The notes beneath the pieces were generated by a model. The model had not been told where the DNA came from, searched no databases, and saw only the letters and a list, made by a program, of their open reading frames with translations. Below, piece by piece: positions 8,806 to 17,150 of a stretch of DNA of 64,000 nt. Positions within the stretch are counted from its first letter, which is position 1. Every line of letters begins with the position of its first letter. A program made the position numbers and the translations under genes. Origin of the DNA: Bryobacterales bacterium (GTDB lineage Bacteria; Acidobacteriota; Terriglobia; Bryobacterales; Bryobacteraceae); NCBI GenBank assembly GCA_003167255.1, contig PMTR01000074.1, positions 97,266 through 161,265 of the forward strand, read 5' to 3'.

Positions 8806-10974
8806 GTGCGGAACGTCGTCGCTCTGGCAGTTTTGCAGGCCACTGCGTGTATTGCGCTCGTGCAGTCCAACCAGGAGGCGGCCTCCTACGTCAAGCTAGT
8901 GGCCCGCACGCGGGACGGGCAGACCACATTTCACATCGGCGAAGTGATCCCTCTCGAGCTGTCGTTCACCAGTTCGGCCGAGAAGAAGTATCAGCTCGAC
9001 ATGGCCACCTACGACCGCAGCGGCCGGCTCCGCGAAGAGAGCTTCGCCGTGGAACCGCGAACCGGCTGGGTGGATCCGCTCGACCTCTATTTCCGGGCCT
9101 GGGGCGGATTTATGGGTGGAGGGGGAAGAGGCATACAGGTTCTCTCCGCGAAGCCCATGGTGGTATACGAAGAGTTGAACGAGTGGGTGCGATTCGAGAA
9201 ACCGGGCGAATATCGCGTCACCGTCAGGTCGTCGCGGGCGAGTACGTTGGACTCGCCTTTCAGCGGGAACGGAGCGCCGGCTGTGTCCAACGAGCTGCGG
9301 CTGACGATTGTCGCGGCGACGCCCGCATGGCAACAGCAAACGCTGCAGCAGGCGGTCGCGGGCCTGGATGCACCCCTGCCTGCTGACTGGCCAATCCATC
9401 CTGGCCAGCCCGATAGCCACCGCGACGCGAGCAAGGCTCTGCGGTACCTGGGTACAGCCGCCGGCGCGCGCGAAATGGCGCACCGCACCCAGTATACGGA
9501 CTTCCGCATGGGCTTGGCCGGCTCGCCTGCGCGCGAAGCCGGGCTGGACGAAATGAAGAAGCTGCTGCGCGATCCGAACGCGGCCATCGACATCGAGTTT
9601 CTCAACATAATGTCGGTGCTGGCGCTGCCGGACGGCCCGGGGCAGCGTTGGAAGGAGCGGCAGGACACCGAGAATGGTTTTCGGCAGGAACTCATTTCCC
9701 TTTTGTCTCTCAAGCAGGGTGCGGCGCGGGCGACCAGCACCAAGACGATCCTGGATAGCTCCGAAGAGTTGCCGGCCGAATTGAAGCAGGAGCTTGCGAA
9801 GGCGATGACTGCCAACTTCGATAGCCTGACGGTGGCGGAACAGGCCGACTTGATTCAGTACCGGTTGAAGGCGCTGGACCGAGAAACCTTGCTTCCGCTG
9901 CTTCGCAAAGCGGCGCAACGATACCAGGATTTTCCGGAACCGCGGGAGATGAATGCGTGGAACTTCAATCAGGCCAGTGGTTCTGCGCTCCAGCAGTGGT
10001 ACGCGGCGGCGCCCGAAGAGGCCCGGCCAGCGGTGCTGCTGGAGATATTGCGACCCGAGCCGCGCTTTGGCGCGAAAGTGCTCGGCATGCTTCCAGACCG
10101 GGAATTGCCGGGGGAGACGCCCAAGCTGGTTGAGCACCTGAAGGCTGCCAAGGGTTCGGACACCTTCAACCTGGCATCGCTGATTTACCGGTATGCGGAT
10201 GCGTCAGCGGAGCCGGAAGTCCTGAGCTACCTGGATCCAAGCCTCGGGAAAGGGGCGTGCGACATTCAGGACTGGTTGCTGGCATGGCTCTTGAAGGTGG
10301 ACCCGGATAGCGCACGGCCACGGCTGGAGACCGTCATGGCGGCGCGGAAGGATACCGGCTGCTTCACATCCCTGATGGTCGAGGTGGGGGACCTGCAGGA
10401 CAGCCCCATCCTTCAGGAAATGGCGCTGAAAGCGCTGAACGACCCCGATATGCAACTGGTCGCCAACGCGGCCGCGTATCTGGGGAACCACGGGACCGCG
10501 GCAGCGGAAGACACACTCTGGGCGCGATTCACGGCGTGGCACGAACGTTGGGCCGGGCACGAAGCGGAACTGCGTTACATCCCAGGGGGGAGCACCGATG
10601 TCCAGTGGGAGTCGGGCGCCGGCCAGAATATGCTGCGGGCTCTGGGCAGCGGTCAGGGCTGGCTGGCCAGCGAAGACCAACTGCGCCGGCTGATTGCGCT
10701 CGCCGTGGGGACGACGCAACGGCAGCAGGCGGAACAGTTGCTCAAGACGTGGCAAACTACGCCTTGGACGATCCAGTTCACGGGCATGGGGCACTTTCAG
10801 ATTGCGCAGTATCAGGCCACGTCCCTCGATCTCGCGAAGGCCAAGCTGCTCCAGTTTCCCAAGGGGACCGAATTCCGGCTTGGTGTCAACGGACAGGATG
10901 GCGAGGCAGAGGTGGTCAAGCAACTTTCCGGGTTCTTGGAGGAGCACGGCCTGGCGATCAGGCGTGAGCGCTAG
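8806..10974 (+). CDS. Large secreted protein of unknown function with helical repeats
   Basis: 722 residues. A textbook ribosome-binding site AGGAGGAG at 8793-8800 lies 5 bases before GTG 8806 and fixes the start. The signal peptide is MRNVVALAVLQATACIALVQ. Residues 25-170 form a beta domain (LVARTRDGQTTFHIGEVIPL, EYRVTVRSSRAS). The remainder is alpha-helical with HEAT-like units, for example ALKALNDPDMQLVANAAAYL. The architecture, an Ig-like N-terminus plus HEAT repeats, recurs in acidobacterial exported proteins of unknown role. The 3' end overlaps the convergent M24 peptidase by 4 bases. Confidence 0.7.
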   Translation: MRNVVALAVLQATACIALVQSNQEAASYVKLVARTRDGQTTFHIGEVIPLELSFTSSAEKKYQLDMATYDRSGRLREESFAVEPRTGWVDPLDLYFRAWGGFMGGGGRGIQVLSAKPMVVYEELNEWVRFEKPGEYRVTVRSSRASTLDSPFSGNGAPAVSNELRLTIVAATPAWQQQTLQQAVAGLDAPLPADWPIHPGQPDSHRDASKALRYLGTAAGAREMAHRTQYTDFRMGLAGSPAREAGLDEMKKLLRDPNAAIDIEFLNIMSVLALPDGPGQRWKERQDTENGFRQELISLLSLKQGAARATSTKTILDSSEELPAELKQELAKAMTANFDSLTVAEQADLIQYRLKALDRETLLPLLRKAAQRYQDFPEPREMNAWNFNQASGSALQQWYAAAPEEARPAVLLEILRPEPRFGAKVLGMLPDRELPGETPKLVEHLKAAKGSDTFNLASLIYRYADASAEPEVLSYLDPSLGKGACDIQDWLLAWLLKVDPDSARPRLETVMAARKDTGCFTSLMVEVGDLQDSPILQEMALKALNDPDMQLVANAAAYLGNHGTAAAEDTLWARFTAWHERWAGHEAELRYIPGGSTDVQWESGAGQNMLRALGSGQGWLASEDQLRRLIALAVGTTQRQQAEQLLKTWQTTPWTIQFTGMGHFQIAQYQATSLDLAKAKLLQFPKGTEFRLGVNGQDGEAEVVKQLSGFLEEHGLAIRRER

Positions 10975-12137
10975 ATTACCCGCAGCTCTTTACTGGTCGG
11001 CGTGAGGATCTCGCAGCCGTTCTCGGTGACCACAACGGTGTCCTCGATGCGGATGCCGCCGAAGTTTTCCAGGTACACGCCGGGTTCGATGGTGATGGCC
11101 ATGCCGGCCTGCAGGCGGCCCTTGTCGCTCTTCCCGAGACGCGGCGGTTCGTGGATTTCGAGGCCCAACCCATGGCCGGTGGAGTGGATGAACGCACGAT
11201 CGAGGCAGTAGCGCTTGAGAACGTCGCGCGCGGCGGCATCCACGTGGGCGGTGCGGGCTCCGGCGCGGACGGCGTCGATTCCGGCCAACTGCGCTTCGAG
11301 CACGGCGCGATAAGTGCGCTTCACTTTGGCGGTGGGAGTTCCCAGATATAACATGCGGGTCATGTCGCTCGCATAGCCCTCTTGGAGAGCGCCCATATCG
11401 ACCACCACGAGTTGGCCGAGCTGGAGGCGGGCGGCGGTGGGTTGGGCGTGCGGCAGCGCGGAGCGGACGCCGGCGGCGACGATGGTTTCAAACGACGGCT
11501 TTTCGGCGCCCAGGCGGCGCATGCGGTATTCGAGTTCGGCGGCGAGATCCTGCTCGGTGATGCCGGCGCGGACTCCCGGTACGGTCTGTTCGAAGGCGCG
11601 CGAGTTAGTCAGAACGGAGCGGCGGATGCGGTCGATTTCGGAGGGCGACTTGACCATGCGCATCCGTTCGACCGAGCCGCCGGCAGCGACCAGCGAGGCT
11701 TTGGCGGGCAGGCGCGATTCGAGGGAGCGGAAGGCTTCGCAGCTTATCAGCGCCGGCTCGTAACCGATGCGTTTGACGCGGTGGCGGCCGATGGCGGCAA
11801 CCAGATCGGCCTCCAAGGGGCCCTTGGCGATGGTGACGGTGCAGGAGACTTCCTGCGCGGCCTGGATCTGGTAGCGTGGATCGGTAAACAGGATGGACTG
11901 GCCGGGCAGGAGAAGCAGCAGGGCGTTGCTGCCGGTGAAGCCCGCGAGGTAGCGCAGGTTGGGGCCGAAGGAGACGAGCAAGGCGTCAAGCTTGCGGCCG
12001 GCGAGAGAGGCGGCAACGGCGTGGCGGCGCTCGTCGAATTCGGAGGCAGGCTCCGCGGCGGCGGGATTGGCAGGCGAAAGCGCCTGCCCCACTGAGGAAT
12101 TGGGCTGAAGCCTCTTAATGGACATGGGCGCAACCAA
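10971..12137 (-). CDS. Xaa-Pro aminopeptidase (M24B family)
   Basis: 388 residues. The C-terminal pita-bread domain has the metal-ligand segments VVDMGALQEGYASDMTRM (two aspartates), IHSTGHGLGLEIHE (histidine), TIEPGVYL and GIRIEDTVVV (glutamates), so the dinuclear site looks intact. The N-terminal creatinase-like domain contains DALLVSFGPNLRYLAGFTG. It probably cleaves N-terminal residues before proline in the cytoplasm. The first 30 codons translate a dispersed repeat (12069-12094) as SVGQALSPANPAAA. The start is therefore uncertain: ATG 12137, ATG 12125 or a later codon. Confidence 0.9.
   Translation of the reverse strand: MVAPMSIKRLQPNSSVGQALSPANPAAAEPASEFDERRHAVAASLAGRKLDALLVSFGPNLRYLAGFTGSNALLLLLPGQSILFTDPRYQIQAAQEVSCTVTIAKGPLEADLVAAIGRHRVKRIGYEPALISCEAFRSLESRLPAKASLVAAGGSVERMRMVKSPSEIDRIRRSVLTNSRAFEQTVPGVRAGITEQDLAAELEYRMRRLGAEKPSFETIVAAGVRSALPHAQPTAARLQLGQLVVVDMGALQEGYASDMTRMLYLGTPTAKVKRTYRAVLEAQLAGIDAVRAGARTAHVDAAARDVLKRYCLDRAFIHSTGHGLGLEIHEPPRLGKSDKGRLQAGMAITIEPGVYLENFGGIRIEDTVVVTENGCEILTPTSKELRVI
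12069..12094. repeat. Dispersed hairpin repeat inside a coding region
   Basis: GGCAGGCG-AAAG-CGCCTGCC followed by CCACTGAGG. It lies within the first codons of the M24 peptidase and is read in frame as part of its N-terminus. Confidence 0.75.
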
Positions 12138-12153
12138 TGCGAGATACCGCCAA

Positions 12154-12199
12154 GCGTCGACACGAGTGTCGACGCGGCACGCACGAGTGCGTGCGCCAC
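12154..12199. repeat. Dispersed palindromic repeat (GTGTCGACGC / GCACGAGTGC type)
   Basis: Two tandem hairpins: GCGTCGACAC-GA-GTGTCGACGC (12154-12175) and GCACGCAC-GA-GTGCGTGC (12177-12194), ending GCCAC. Related copies lie at 1-20 and 19543-19667. Confidence 0.85.
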
Positions 12200-12256
12200 G
12201 GAGTCAAGGAGTCTTTGCGGCGATCGAAGAAACGGAGCGGATGGAATACTGTCTGG

Positions 12257-12850
12257 TTATTTGCCACTCTGGAGCTCCTTGGCAAGGATGTGGGCGCGAC
12301 CTGCGAGGTCGTCGGCGGAGCGCAGGTCGCCGGTTCTTTCGGCTTCGCTGGAGCTCTTGACGAACTGATTGATGCGGGTGATGAGCGCCTGTTCGGCGGC
12401 GGTGAGGCTGCGGCGCTGGGCCTGCGCGACTAGTTGGAGGGCCTGGCGCTGGTGATCCTGCGCGGACTGGCGCAACTGCTGCTGCACGTTAGCGGACAGG
12501 ATTTCCTGAATGGGAGGCCGGGCCGCTTCGGCGGGCGGCGTTTCGGGCTTGGGCGGCGGCGCGGCCTGATGCCGGGTGGTCTGCGGCGGCTTGTTGGCGG
12601 CCGGCGGCGCGGCGGCAGGCGGGGCGGCGGCGGGAAGCGCAGTCGAGAGCGAGTCGGGATCGAGCGGTTGCGGCCGCGGCAACTGCACTTGAGTTTGGGG
12701 AATGGAAAGCGGCTGGGGTGGCGGCGCGGGAGCGGCGGGCGTTGCGGCCGGAACGGGTTGTTTGGCGCGCGCGGCGCAACCGGCCAGACCAACCAGCAGG
12801 GCGGCGGCCAGGATTGCTTCCACTGGTTTCATTCGGAATCGCTCGGTCAC
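12257..12850 (-). CDS. Proline-rich lipoprotein with C-terminal helical region
   Basis: 197 residues. The lipobox LVGLAGC lies about 25 residues from the GTG start at 12850, so it is predicted to be lipidated and outer-membrane or periplasmic. Residues 35-115 are a Pro/Ala-rich linker. Residues 115-197 are helical (QQLRQSAQDHQRQALQLVAQ) and end in a short charged tail. The start overlaps the stop of the histidine kinase in a GTGA junction, so the two are translationally coupled. It could act as a periplasmic partner of the kinase or an envelope tether. An alternative start at ATG 12832 would shorten the n-region only. Confidence 0.75.
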   Translation of the reverse strand: MTERFRMKPVEAILAAALLVGLAGCAARAKQPVPAATPAAPAPPPQPLSIPQTQVQLPRPQPLDPDSLSTALPAAAPPAAAPPAANKPPQTTRHQAAPPPKPETPPAEAARPPIQEILSANVQQQLRQSAQDHQRQALQLVAQAQRRSLTAAEQALITRINQFVKSSSEAERTGDLRSADDLAGRAHILAKELQSGK

Positions 12851-14667
12851 ACCGCAAGCGGCAGACGGATCACAAAGGTAGTGCCTTTGCCCGGCTCGCT
12901 GCTGAAGTCGATTGTACCATCGTGTAATTGCACGATCCGGAAAGTCATGGCGAGGCCGATGCCGCTTCCGCCGGTCTTGGTAGTGAAGTAAAGGCGGAAG
13001 ATTTTTTCTTTCAGATCGGGCGGAATACCAGGGCCGGTATCGGAGATGCGGATCTCGGCGGTGTTTTTGGACGCGGAGGCTTCGAAGCGCAGCTCGCCGC
13101 CTTCGGGCATGGCCTGGATGGCGTTGACGACGACGTTGAGGACGGCCTGTTTGAAGAGGTCGCTATCGACGGTGACTTCGACGCCATCGGCGGCCAAGGC
13201 TTCCGGGACGGCGACGACTTTGATATTGGCGGCAGCGGCCTGGGGGCGCGCCAGGTCGGCGATCTCACCGAGGATTTGTTGCAAGAGAACCGGGCGCAGT
13301 TTGAGTTCGACGGGGCGGGTGAAATCGAGGAAGGTTTTCACGACGCGGTCGAGGCGCAGGATTTCGCGGGAGATGATCTCCATTTGCGGTTCGACGGCGG
13401 AATCGCCGCGTGCGAGCTTGCTGCGGGCGACTTCGACGTGGAGGAGGATGGCGTTCAGCGGATTCTTGACTTCGTGGGCGACGCCGCCGGAGACGCGGCT
13501 GATGGCGGCGAGGCGGTCCGCGGTCTGGAGCTGGTGGCCGATCTGGCGCTGGGCTTCGGGATCGCGCACGCGGACGATGAGACCGGAACGGGGATTGGCA
13601 GCGCCGGGCTGAGCTTCGAGGAGGTCGACGGAGAGCAGCACGGAGGCGCTCTCAGGCGCGCCGGTGAGGGGGATGCGGCGGTTGCGAATGTGGATGCCGG
13701 TCGACGCGGCTTCGTCGATGAGAAGGCCGAGGTTGGTGGAAGGTGGGAAGATTTCGGCGATGGATTGGCCGGAGAGATTGGAGCGGTCGCGGCCGAGGAA
13801 TTTATCGACCGAGCCGGAAGCGAAGACCAGGCGGCGTTCGCGGTTGAAGATGAAGACGGCATCTTCGAGATCGCGCAGCAGGCGGTCCATGTTGCCGCGG
13901 AGGTCGGAGACTTCGAATTGCGCGCCGCGCAGGCGTTCGCCCAGGAGGCTGACCTTGGAGGCCATGATGGAGACTTCGTCGTCCGAGCGAGAGCCGGTGG
14001 CTGGCTCGGGGGGTGCGTAGTCGCCGGATGCGAGCAGGTCGAGTTGGCGGCGCAGGCGGCCCAGCGGGCGGAAGGCGAAGGCGGAAAACAGGAAGGTGAT
14101 GCAGATGGCGCCGATGACGGAGATGAGCGCGATGTTGGCGCTCTGGGTCAAAGCCGGCTTGATGGCATCGCGAATGAAGGCGGGGGCCACGATGACGCGC
14201 ACAAAGAGTGGCGGCGGCCCCAATTTCTTCTCGACCTGGAGGTTACTGGCGTCGCGGCCCAGCAGCACGCGTAGCTGGTCGAACCAGCCGGCTTGGTTGA
14301 CCAGGGGAGCGAGATCGGGATAACTCGGGCAGGTTTCCCCCTGTCGATCGGCGAAGCTGTCGGCCAGGATTTTGCCATCCTGATTGACGACGGCGACCTC
14401 GAATATCTCGGGTGAGGCGGCCATCACGCTGCGAAGGCGGTCGAAGAGTTCGGGGGTCTGGAGCGCGCCGGGGAAAGGCAGCGCCTGCGGGCGGTTGAGG
14501 GCCTGCTTGACGTCGTCGGTGGCGACCAACTGAACCACGCCGGCGCGGTGCAGGGTGTGCTCGAACTCATTCTGCATGATGTCGCCCAGATCGACGGCGG
14601 AAATGAGCGCCACGACGATGGTGACCAGCAACACCGTACCGAGCGTCAGCTTGGCCTGGAGGGTCAT
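12847..14667 (-). CDS. Membrane sensor histidine kinase (HAMP-PAS-HisKA-HATPase)
   Basis: 606 residues. Two membrane helices (about residues 7-27 and 175-197) frame a periplasmic sensing domain. A HAMP-like linker starts FRPLGRLRRQLDLL, then a PAS region, then the H-box GVAHEVKNPLN with phospho-acceptor His near residue 398. The N-box has NAIQAMPEGG and the G-boxes ISDTGPGIPP and GGSGIGLAM. All catalytic elements are present. No response regulator is adjacent. The operon order is hypothetical protein, quinone oxidoreductase, this kinase, lipoprotein, with 6 bases to the oxidoreductase upstream. The NtrB-like C-terminus suggests partnership with a sigma-54 activator elsewhere. Confidence 0.92.
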   Translation of the reverse strand: MTLQAKLTLGTVLLVTIVVALISAVDLGDIMQNEFEHTLHRAGVVQLVATDDVKQALNRPQALPFPGALQTPELFDRLRSVMAASPEIFEVAVVNQDGKILADSFADRQGETCPSYPDLAPLVNQAGWFDQLRVLLGRDASNLQVEKKLGPPPLFVRVIVAPAFIRDAIKPALTQSANIALISVIGAICITFLFSAFAFRPLGRLRRQLDLLASGDYAPPEPATGSRSDDEVSIMASKVSLLGERLRGAQFEVSDLRGNMDRLLRDLEDAVFIFNRERRLVFASGSVDKFLGRDRSNLSGQSIAEIFPPSTNLGLLIDEAASTGIHIRNRRIPLTGAPESASVLLSVDLLEAQPGAANPRSGLIVRVRDPEAQRQIGHQLQTADRLAAISRVSGGVAHEVKNPLNAILLHVEVARSKLARGDSAVEPQMEIISREILRLDRVVKTFLDFTRPVELKLRPVLLQQILGEIADLARPQAAAANIKVVAVPEALAADGVEVTVDSDLFKQAVLNVVVNAIQAMPEGGELRFEASASKNTAEIRISDTGPGIPPDLKEKIFRLYFTTKTGGSGIGLAMTFRIVQLHDGTIDFSSEPGKGTTFVIRLPLAV

Positions 14668-14673
14668 GAAGGT

Positions 14674-15645
14674 TTAGGGAACGGTGAGCAGGAGCTTGCC
14701 GGCGGTTTCGCGGCTTTCGAGGTCGCGGTGGGCGGCGGCGGCATCGGCGAGGGGATACGTGCGGTGGATGCGGAGCTGGAGCTTTCCGGAATCCAGCCAG
14801 CCGAGCACGTCGCCGGCGCGCCACAGCAACTCTTCGCGCGTGGCTACGTAGTGGCCCAGGGCGGGGCGGGTGAGGAAGAGCGAACCCTTGGCGTTGAGGA
14901 TGACTGGGTCGAAGGGCGGAACAGGGCCACTCGACTGACCGAAGAGCGCCATGAGACCGCGCGGGCGCAGGCAGTTGAGACTCTTGTCGAAGGTGGTCTT
15001 GCCGACGGAATCGTAGACCACGTCGACGCCGCGGCCGGCGGTGAGGCGCTTCACTTCGGCTTCGAAATCCTGTTCGGAATAGAGAATGATTTCATCGGCG
15101 CCGTGGGAGCGCGCGATTTCCGCCTTGGCTTGGGTTGAGACGGTGCCGAAAACTCGCGCGCCGAGCATTTTGGCCATCTGCACGATGAGGCCACCGGCGC
15201 CACCGGCGGCGGCGTGGACCAGGCAGGTGTCGCCGCTCTTGAGAGCGAAGGTGGAGTGCGTGAGGTAGTGCGCGGTCATGCCTTGCAACATGGCGGCGGC
15301 GGCGGTGGGGAAATCGAGATGGGCGGGCAGCTTGACGAGTTGCGCGGCGGAGACGACGGCATACTCGGCATAGGAGCCGCGCGCCATGGCGTAGGCCACG
15401 CGATCGCCCGGAGCCACCTCGGTGACGCCGGGGGCGACGGCTTCGACGGTGCCGGCGGCTTCACTGCCGAGCGTGACCGGGAGATCGGCTTTGTAGAGGC
15501 CCGTACGGAAATAGACGTCGATGAAGTTGACGCCGCTCGCGGCGATGCGCACCAGCGCCTGCCCGGGACCGGGGACGGGAGTGGGCACATCGGCCAACTG
15601 CATTTTTTCGGGACCGCCGGTTTCAACAACCTGGATACGTTTCAT
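14674..15645 (-). CDS. NADPH:quinone oxidoreductase (MDR superfamily)
   Basis: 323 residues. The N-terminus RIQVVETGGPEKMQLADVP, the segment SGVNFIDVYFRTGLYKADLP and the nucleotide-binding loop LVHAAAGGAGGLIVQMAK match the QorA branch of zinc-independent reductases. It likely reduces quinones with NADPH in the cytoplasm. It lies 3 bases after the preceding gene and 6 bases before the histidine kinase, so it belongs to a four-gene operon. Physiological role in that operon is unknown. Confidence 0.9.
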   Translation of the reverse strand: MKRIQVVETGGPEKMQLADVPTPVPGPGQALVRIAASGVNFIDVYFRTGLYKADLPVTLGSEAAGTVEAVAPGVTEVAPGDRVAYAMARGSYAEYAVVSAAQLVKLPAHLDFPTAAAAMLQGMTAHYLTHSTFALKSGDTCLVHAAAGGAGGLIVQMAKMLGARVFGTVSTQAKAEIARSHGADEIILYSEQDFEAEVKRLTAGRGVDVVYDSVGKTTFDKSLNCLRPRGLMALFGQSSGPVPPFDPVILNAKGSLFLTRPALGHYVATREELLWRAGDVLGWLDSGKLQLRIHRTYPLADAAAAHRDLESRETAGKLLLTVP

Positions 15646-15648
15646 AGA

Positions 15649-16194
15649 TCAACCTCGAAGGGCCCGCCGCGCATGGACCGCGGCGGCGTAGAGCAGCAGG
15701 TACAGCAATGTGAAGGGAAAGGAAAAGAGGCGCGCCAGGATTCGCACGGCGCCGGCGCCGGCAAGGCCTGTGCGCAACATCACAAAACCCCAGGCGGCCG
15801 CGAAGTGCATGCGGTCGAGCCAGAAATAATCGGCGTTTTCGTTGATGAGAAAGACCTTGGCGGGGATGCGCGCGGCCAGCATCCATTTCCACTTGGTCAT
15901 GAGCGGTTCGGCGGAACAGACTAGCCCCAAGTGCGAGTAGCGGTTGCGGGCCAGTTCGCGATAGAGCTTGCCGCGGCCTTCGTGCCCACGATAATCGGCG
16001 ACGCGATAGAGGCGGGTTGCGGGCGGGAAGCCGGCGGGCAGGGTGGCGTAGCAGGTGACCAGATCGATGGCGGCCTCCTTGCCCCAGGATTGGCGCAAAC
16101 CGGGGATGACGCGTTCGAGGATGCCGCGAGAGCCGCTTTCCACCAGCAGGATGGCCGTGGCGGCGGGCTGATGGCCGGTGAGAATATAGCGCAC
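15649..16194 (-). CDS. Conserved protein with C-terminal membrane segment, function unknown
   Basis: About 181 residues from GTG 16194, where the sequence becomes well behaved (VRYILTGHQPAATAILLVES). A Rossmann-like N-terminal half with YRVADYRGHEGRGKLYRELA is followed by KVFLINENADYFWLDR and a hydrophobic tail (LFSFPFTLLYLLLYAAAVHA). This looks like the N-terminal half of a glycosyltransferase family that reads a glycan-synthesis enzyme, but I cannot name a function. First gene of the operon with the oxidoreductase and kinase; divergent from murQ. A longer frame up to 16299 would run into the murQ 5' region and is not preferred. Confidence 0.6.
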   Translation of the reverse strand: MRYILTGHQPAATAILLVESGSRGILERVIPGLRQSWGKEAAIDLVTCYATLPAGFPPATRLYRVADYRGHEGRGKLYRELARNRYSHLGLVCSAEPLMTKWKWMLAARIPAKVFLINENADYFWLDRMHFAAAWGFVMLRTGLAGAGAVRILARLFSFPFTLLYLLLYAAAVHARRALRG

Positions 16195-16253
16195 TAGTTT
16201 GAATATAGCCTGATCGGGAATGGGGCCGCGACGCGGAGCGTTAAGATAAGACG

Positions 16254-17150
16254 ATGGCCGGGCTGGAAAAACTTTTGACGGAACAAACCAACCCGGCATC
16301 GGCGTCCATCGATACGCTGTGCACGGAAAGCGTTCTGCACATCATGAATGCGGAAGACCGCCAGGTGGCCGAGGCGGTGGAACGCGAGATTCCGGCGATT
16401 GCGCGGGCGGTGGATGCGATCGTGGCGGCATTCGAACGCGGCGGGCGGCTGTTTTATCTCGGCGCGGGGACCAGCGGGCGGCTGGGAGTGCTGGATGCTT
16501 CGGAGTGCCCGCCGACGTTCAACGTTCCGCCAGAGATGGTGCAGGGGATCATCGCGGGCGGGGAAGCGGCGCTCAGCCAGGCCACGGAAACCACGGAGGA
16601 CGATCCGGCGATCGGCGCGCGCGACCTGGAAGTCCGCGGCTTCACCGCGGGCGATGTGCTGGTGGGGATTGCGGCCAGCGGGCGCACACCGTATGTGTTG
16701 GGCGCGGTCGCCAAGGCGCGGCGGCTGGGGGCGGTGACAGTGGGGATCAGTTGCACGCCGGATTCCGAACTGGCACGCGCGGTGGAAATCGCCATTACAC
16801 CGCTGGTGGGGCCGGAGGTGGTGGCCGGGTCCACGCGGCTGAAAGCGGGGACGGCGCAGAAGCTGGTACTCAACATGCTCTCTACCGGGGCGTTCGTGCG
16901 GTTAGGTTACGTTTACGGCAACCTGATGGTGAACGTTCAGCCCAAGAACCAGAAGCTGCGCGACCGCGCGCGCCGCATAGTCGCGCAGGCGGCTGGGATT
17001 TCCGTGGAACGGGCGGGCGAGTGGCTGGCGGAGGCCGGCGGAAGCGTGCGCGTGGCGATCGTGATGGCGAAGCGGGGCGTTACCCGCGAGGATGCGGAAC
17101 GGCGCCTGGCCGCGGCGAAGGGAAGGGTTTCCAAGGCTCTGAATGGATAA
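16254..17150 (+). CDS. murQ: N-acetylmuramic acid 6-phosphate etherase
   Basis: 298 residues with the SIS-domain signature RLFYLGAGTSGRLGVLDASE and ECPPTFNVPPEMVQGIIAGG. The segments ETTEDDP and STRLKAGTAQKLVLNMLS are diagnostic for MurQ. It cleaves the lactyl ether of MurNAc-6-phosphate to GlcNAc-6-phosphate and D-lactate in cytoplasmic peptidoglycan recycling. Its stop overlaps the start of murA by 8 bases, so recycling and de novo peptidoglycan synthesis are translationally linked. No murP or anmK is adjacent. Confidence 0.97.
   Translation: MAGLEKLLTEQTNPASASIDTLCTESVLHIMNAEDRQVAEAVEREIPAIARAVDAIVAAFERGGRLFYLGAGTSGRLGVLDASECPPTFNVPPEMVQGIIAGGEAALSQATETTEDDPAIGARDLEVRGFTAGDVLVGIAASGRTPYVLGAVAKARRLGAVTVGISCTPDSELARAVEIAITPLVGPEVVAGSTRLKAGTAQKLVLNMLSTGAFVRLGYVYGNLMVNVQPKNQKLRDRARRIVAQAAGISVERAGEWLAEAGGSVRVAIVMAKRGVTREDAERRLAAAKGRVSKALNG

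Noticed and set aside
7443-8870. A 475-codon open frame on the minus strand
   Set aside because: It is antisense to the well-supported oxidoreductase at 7755-8753 and rich in His/Arg/Pro, with no recognisable domain.
12928-14274. A 448-codon plus-strand frame opposite the histidine kinase
   Set aside because: Shadow of the kinase; no family features.
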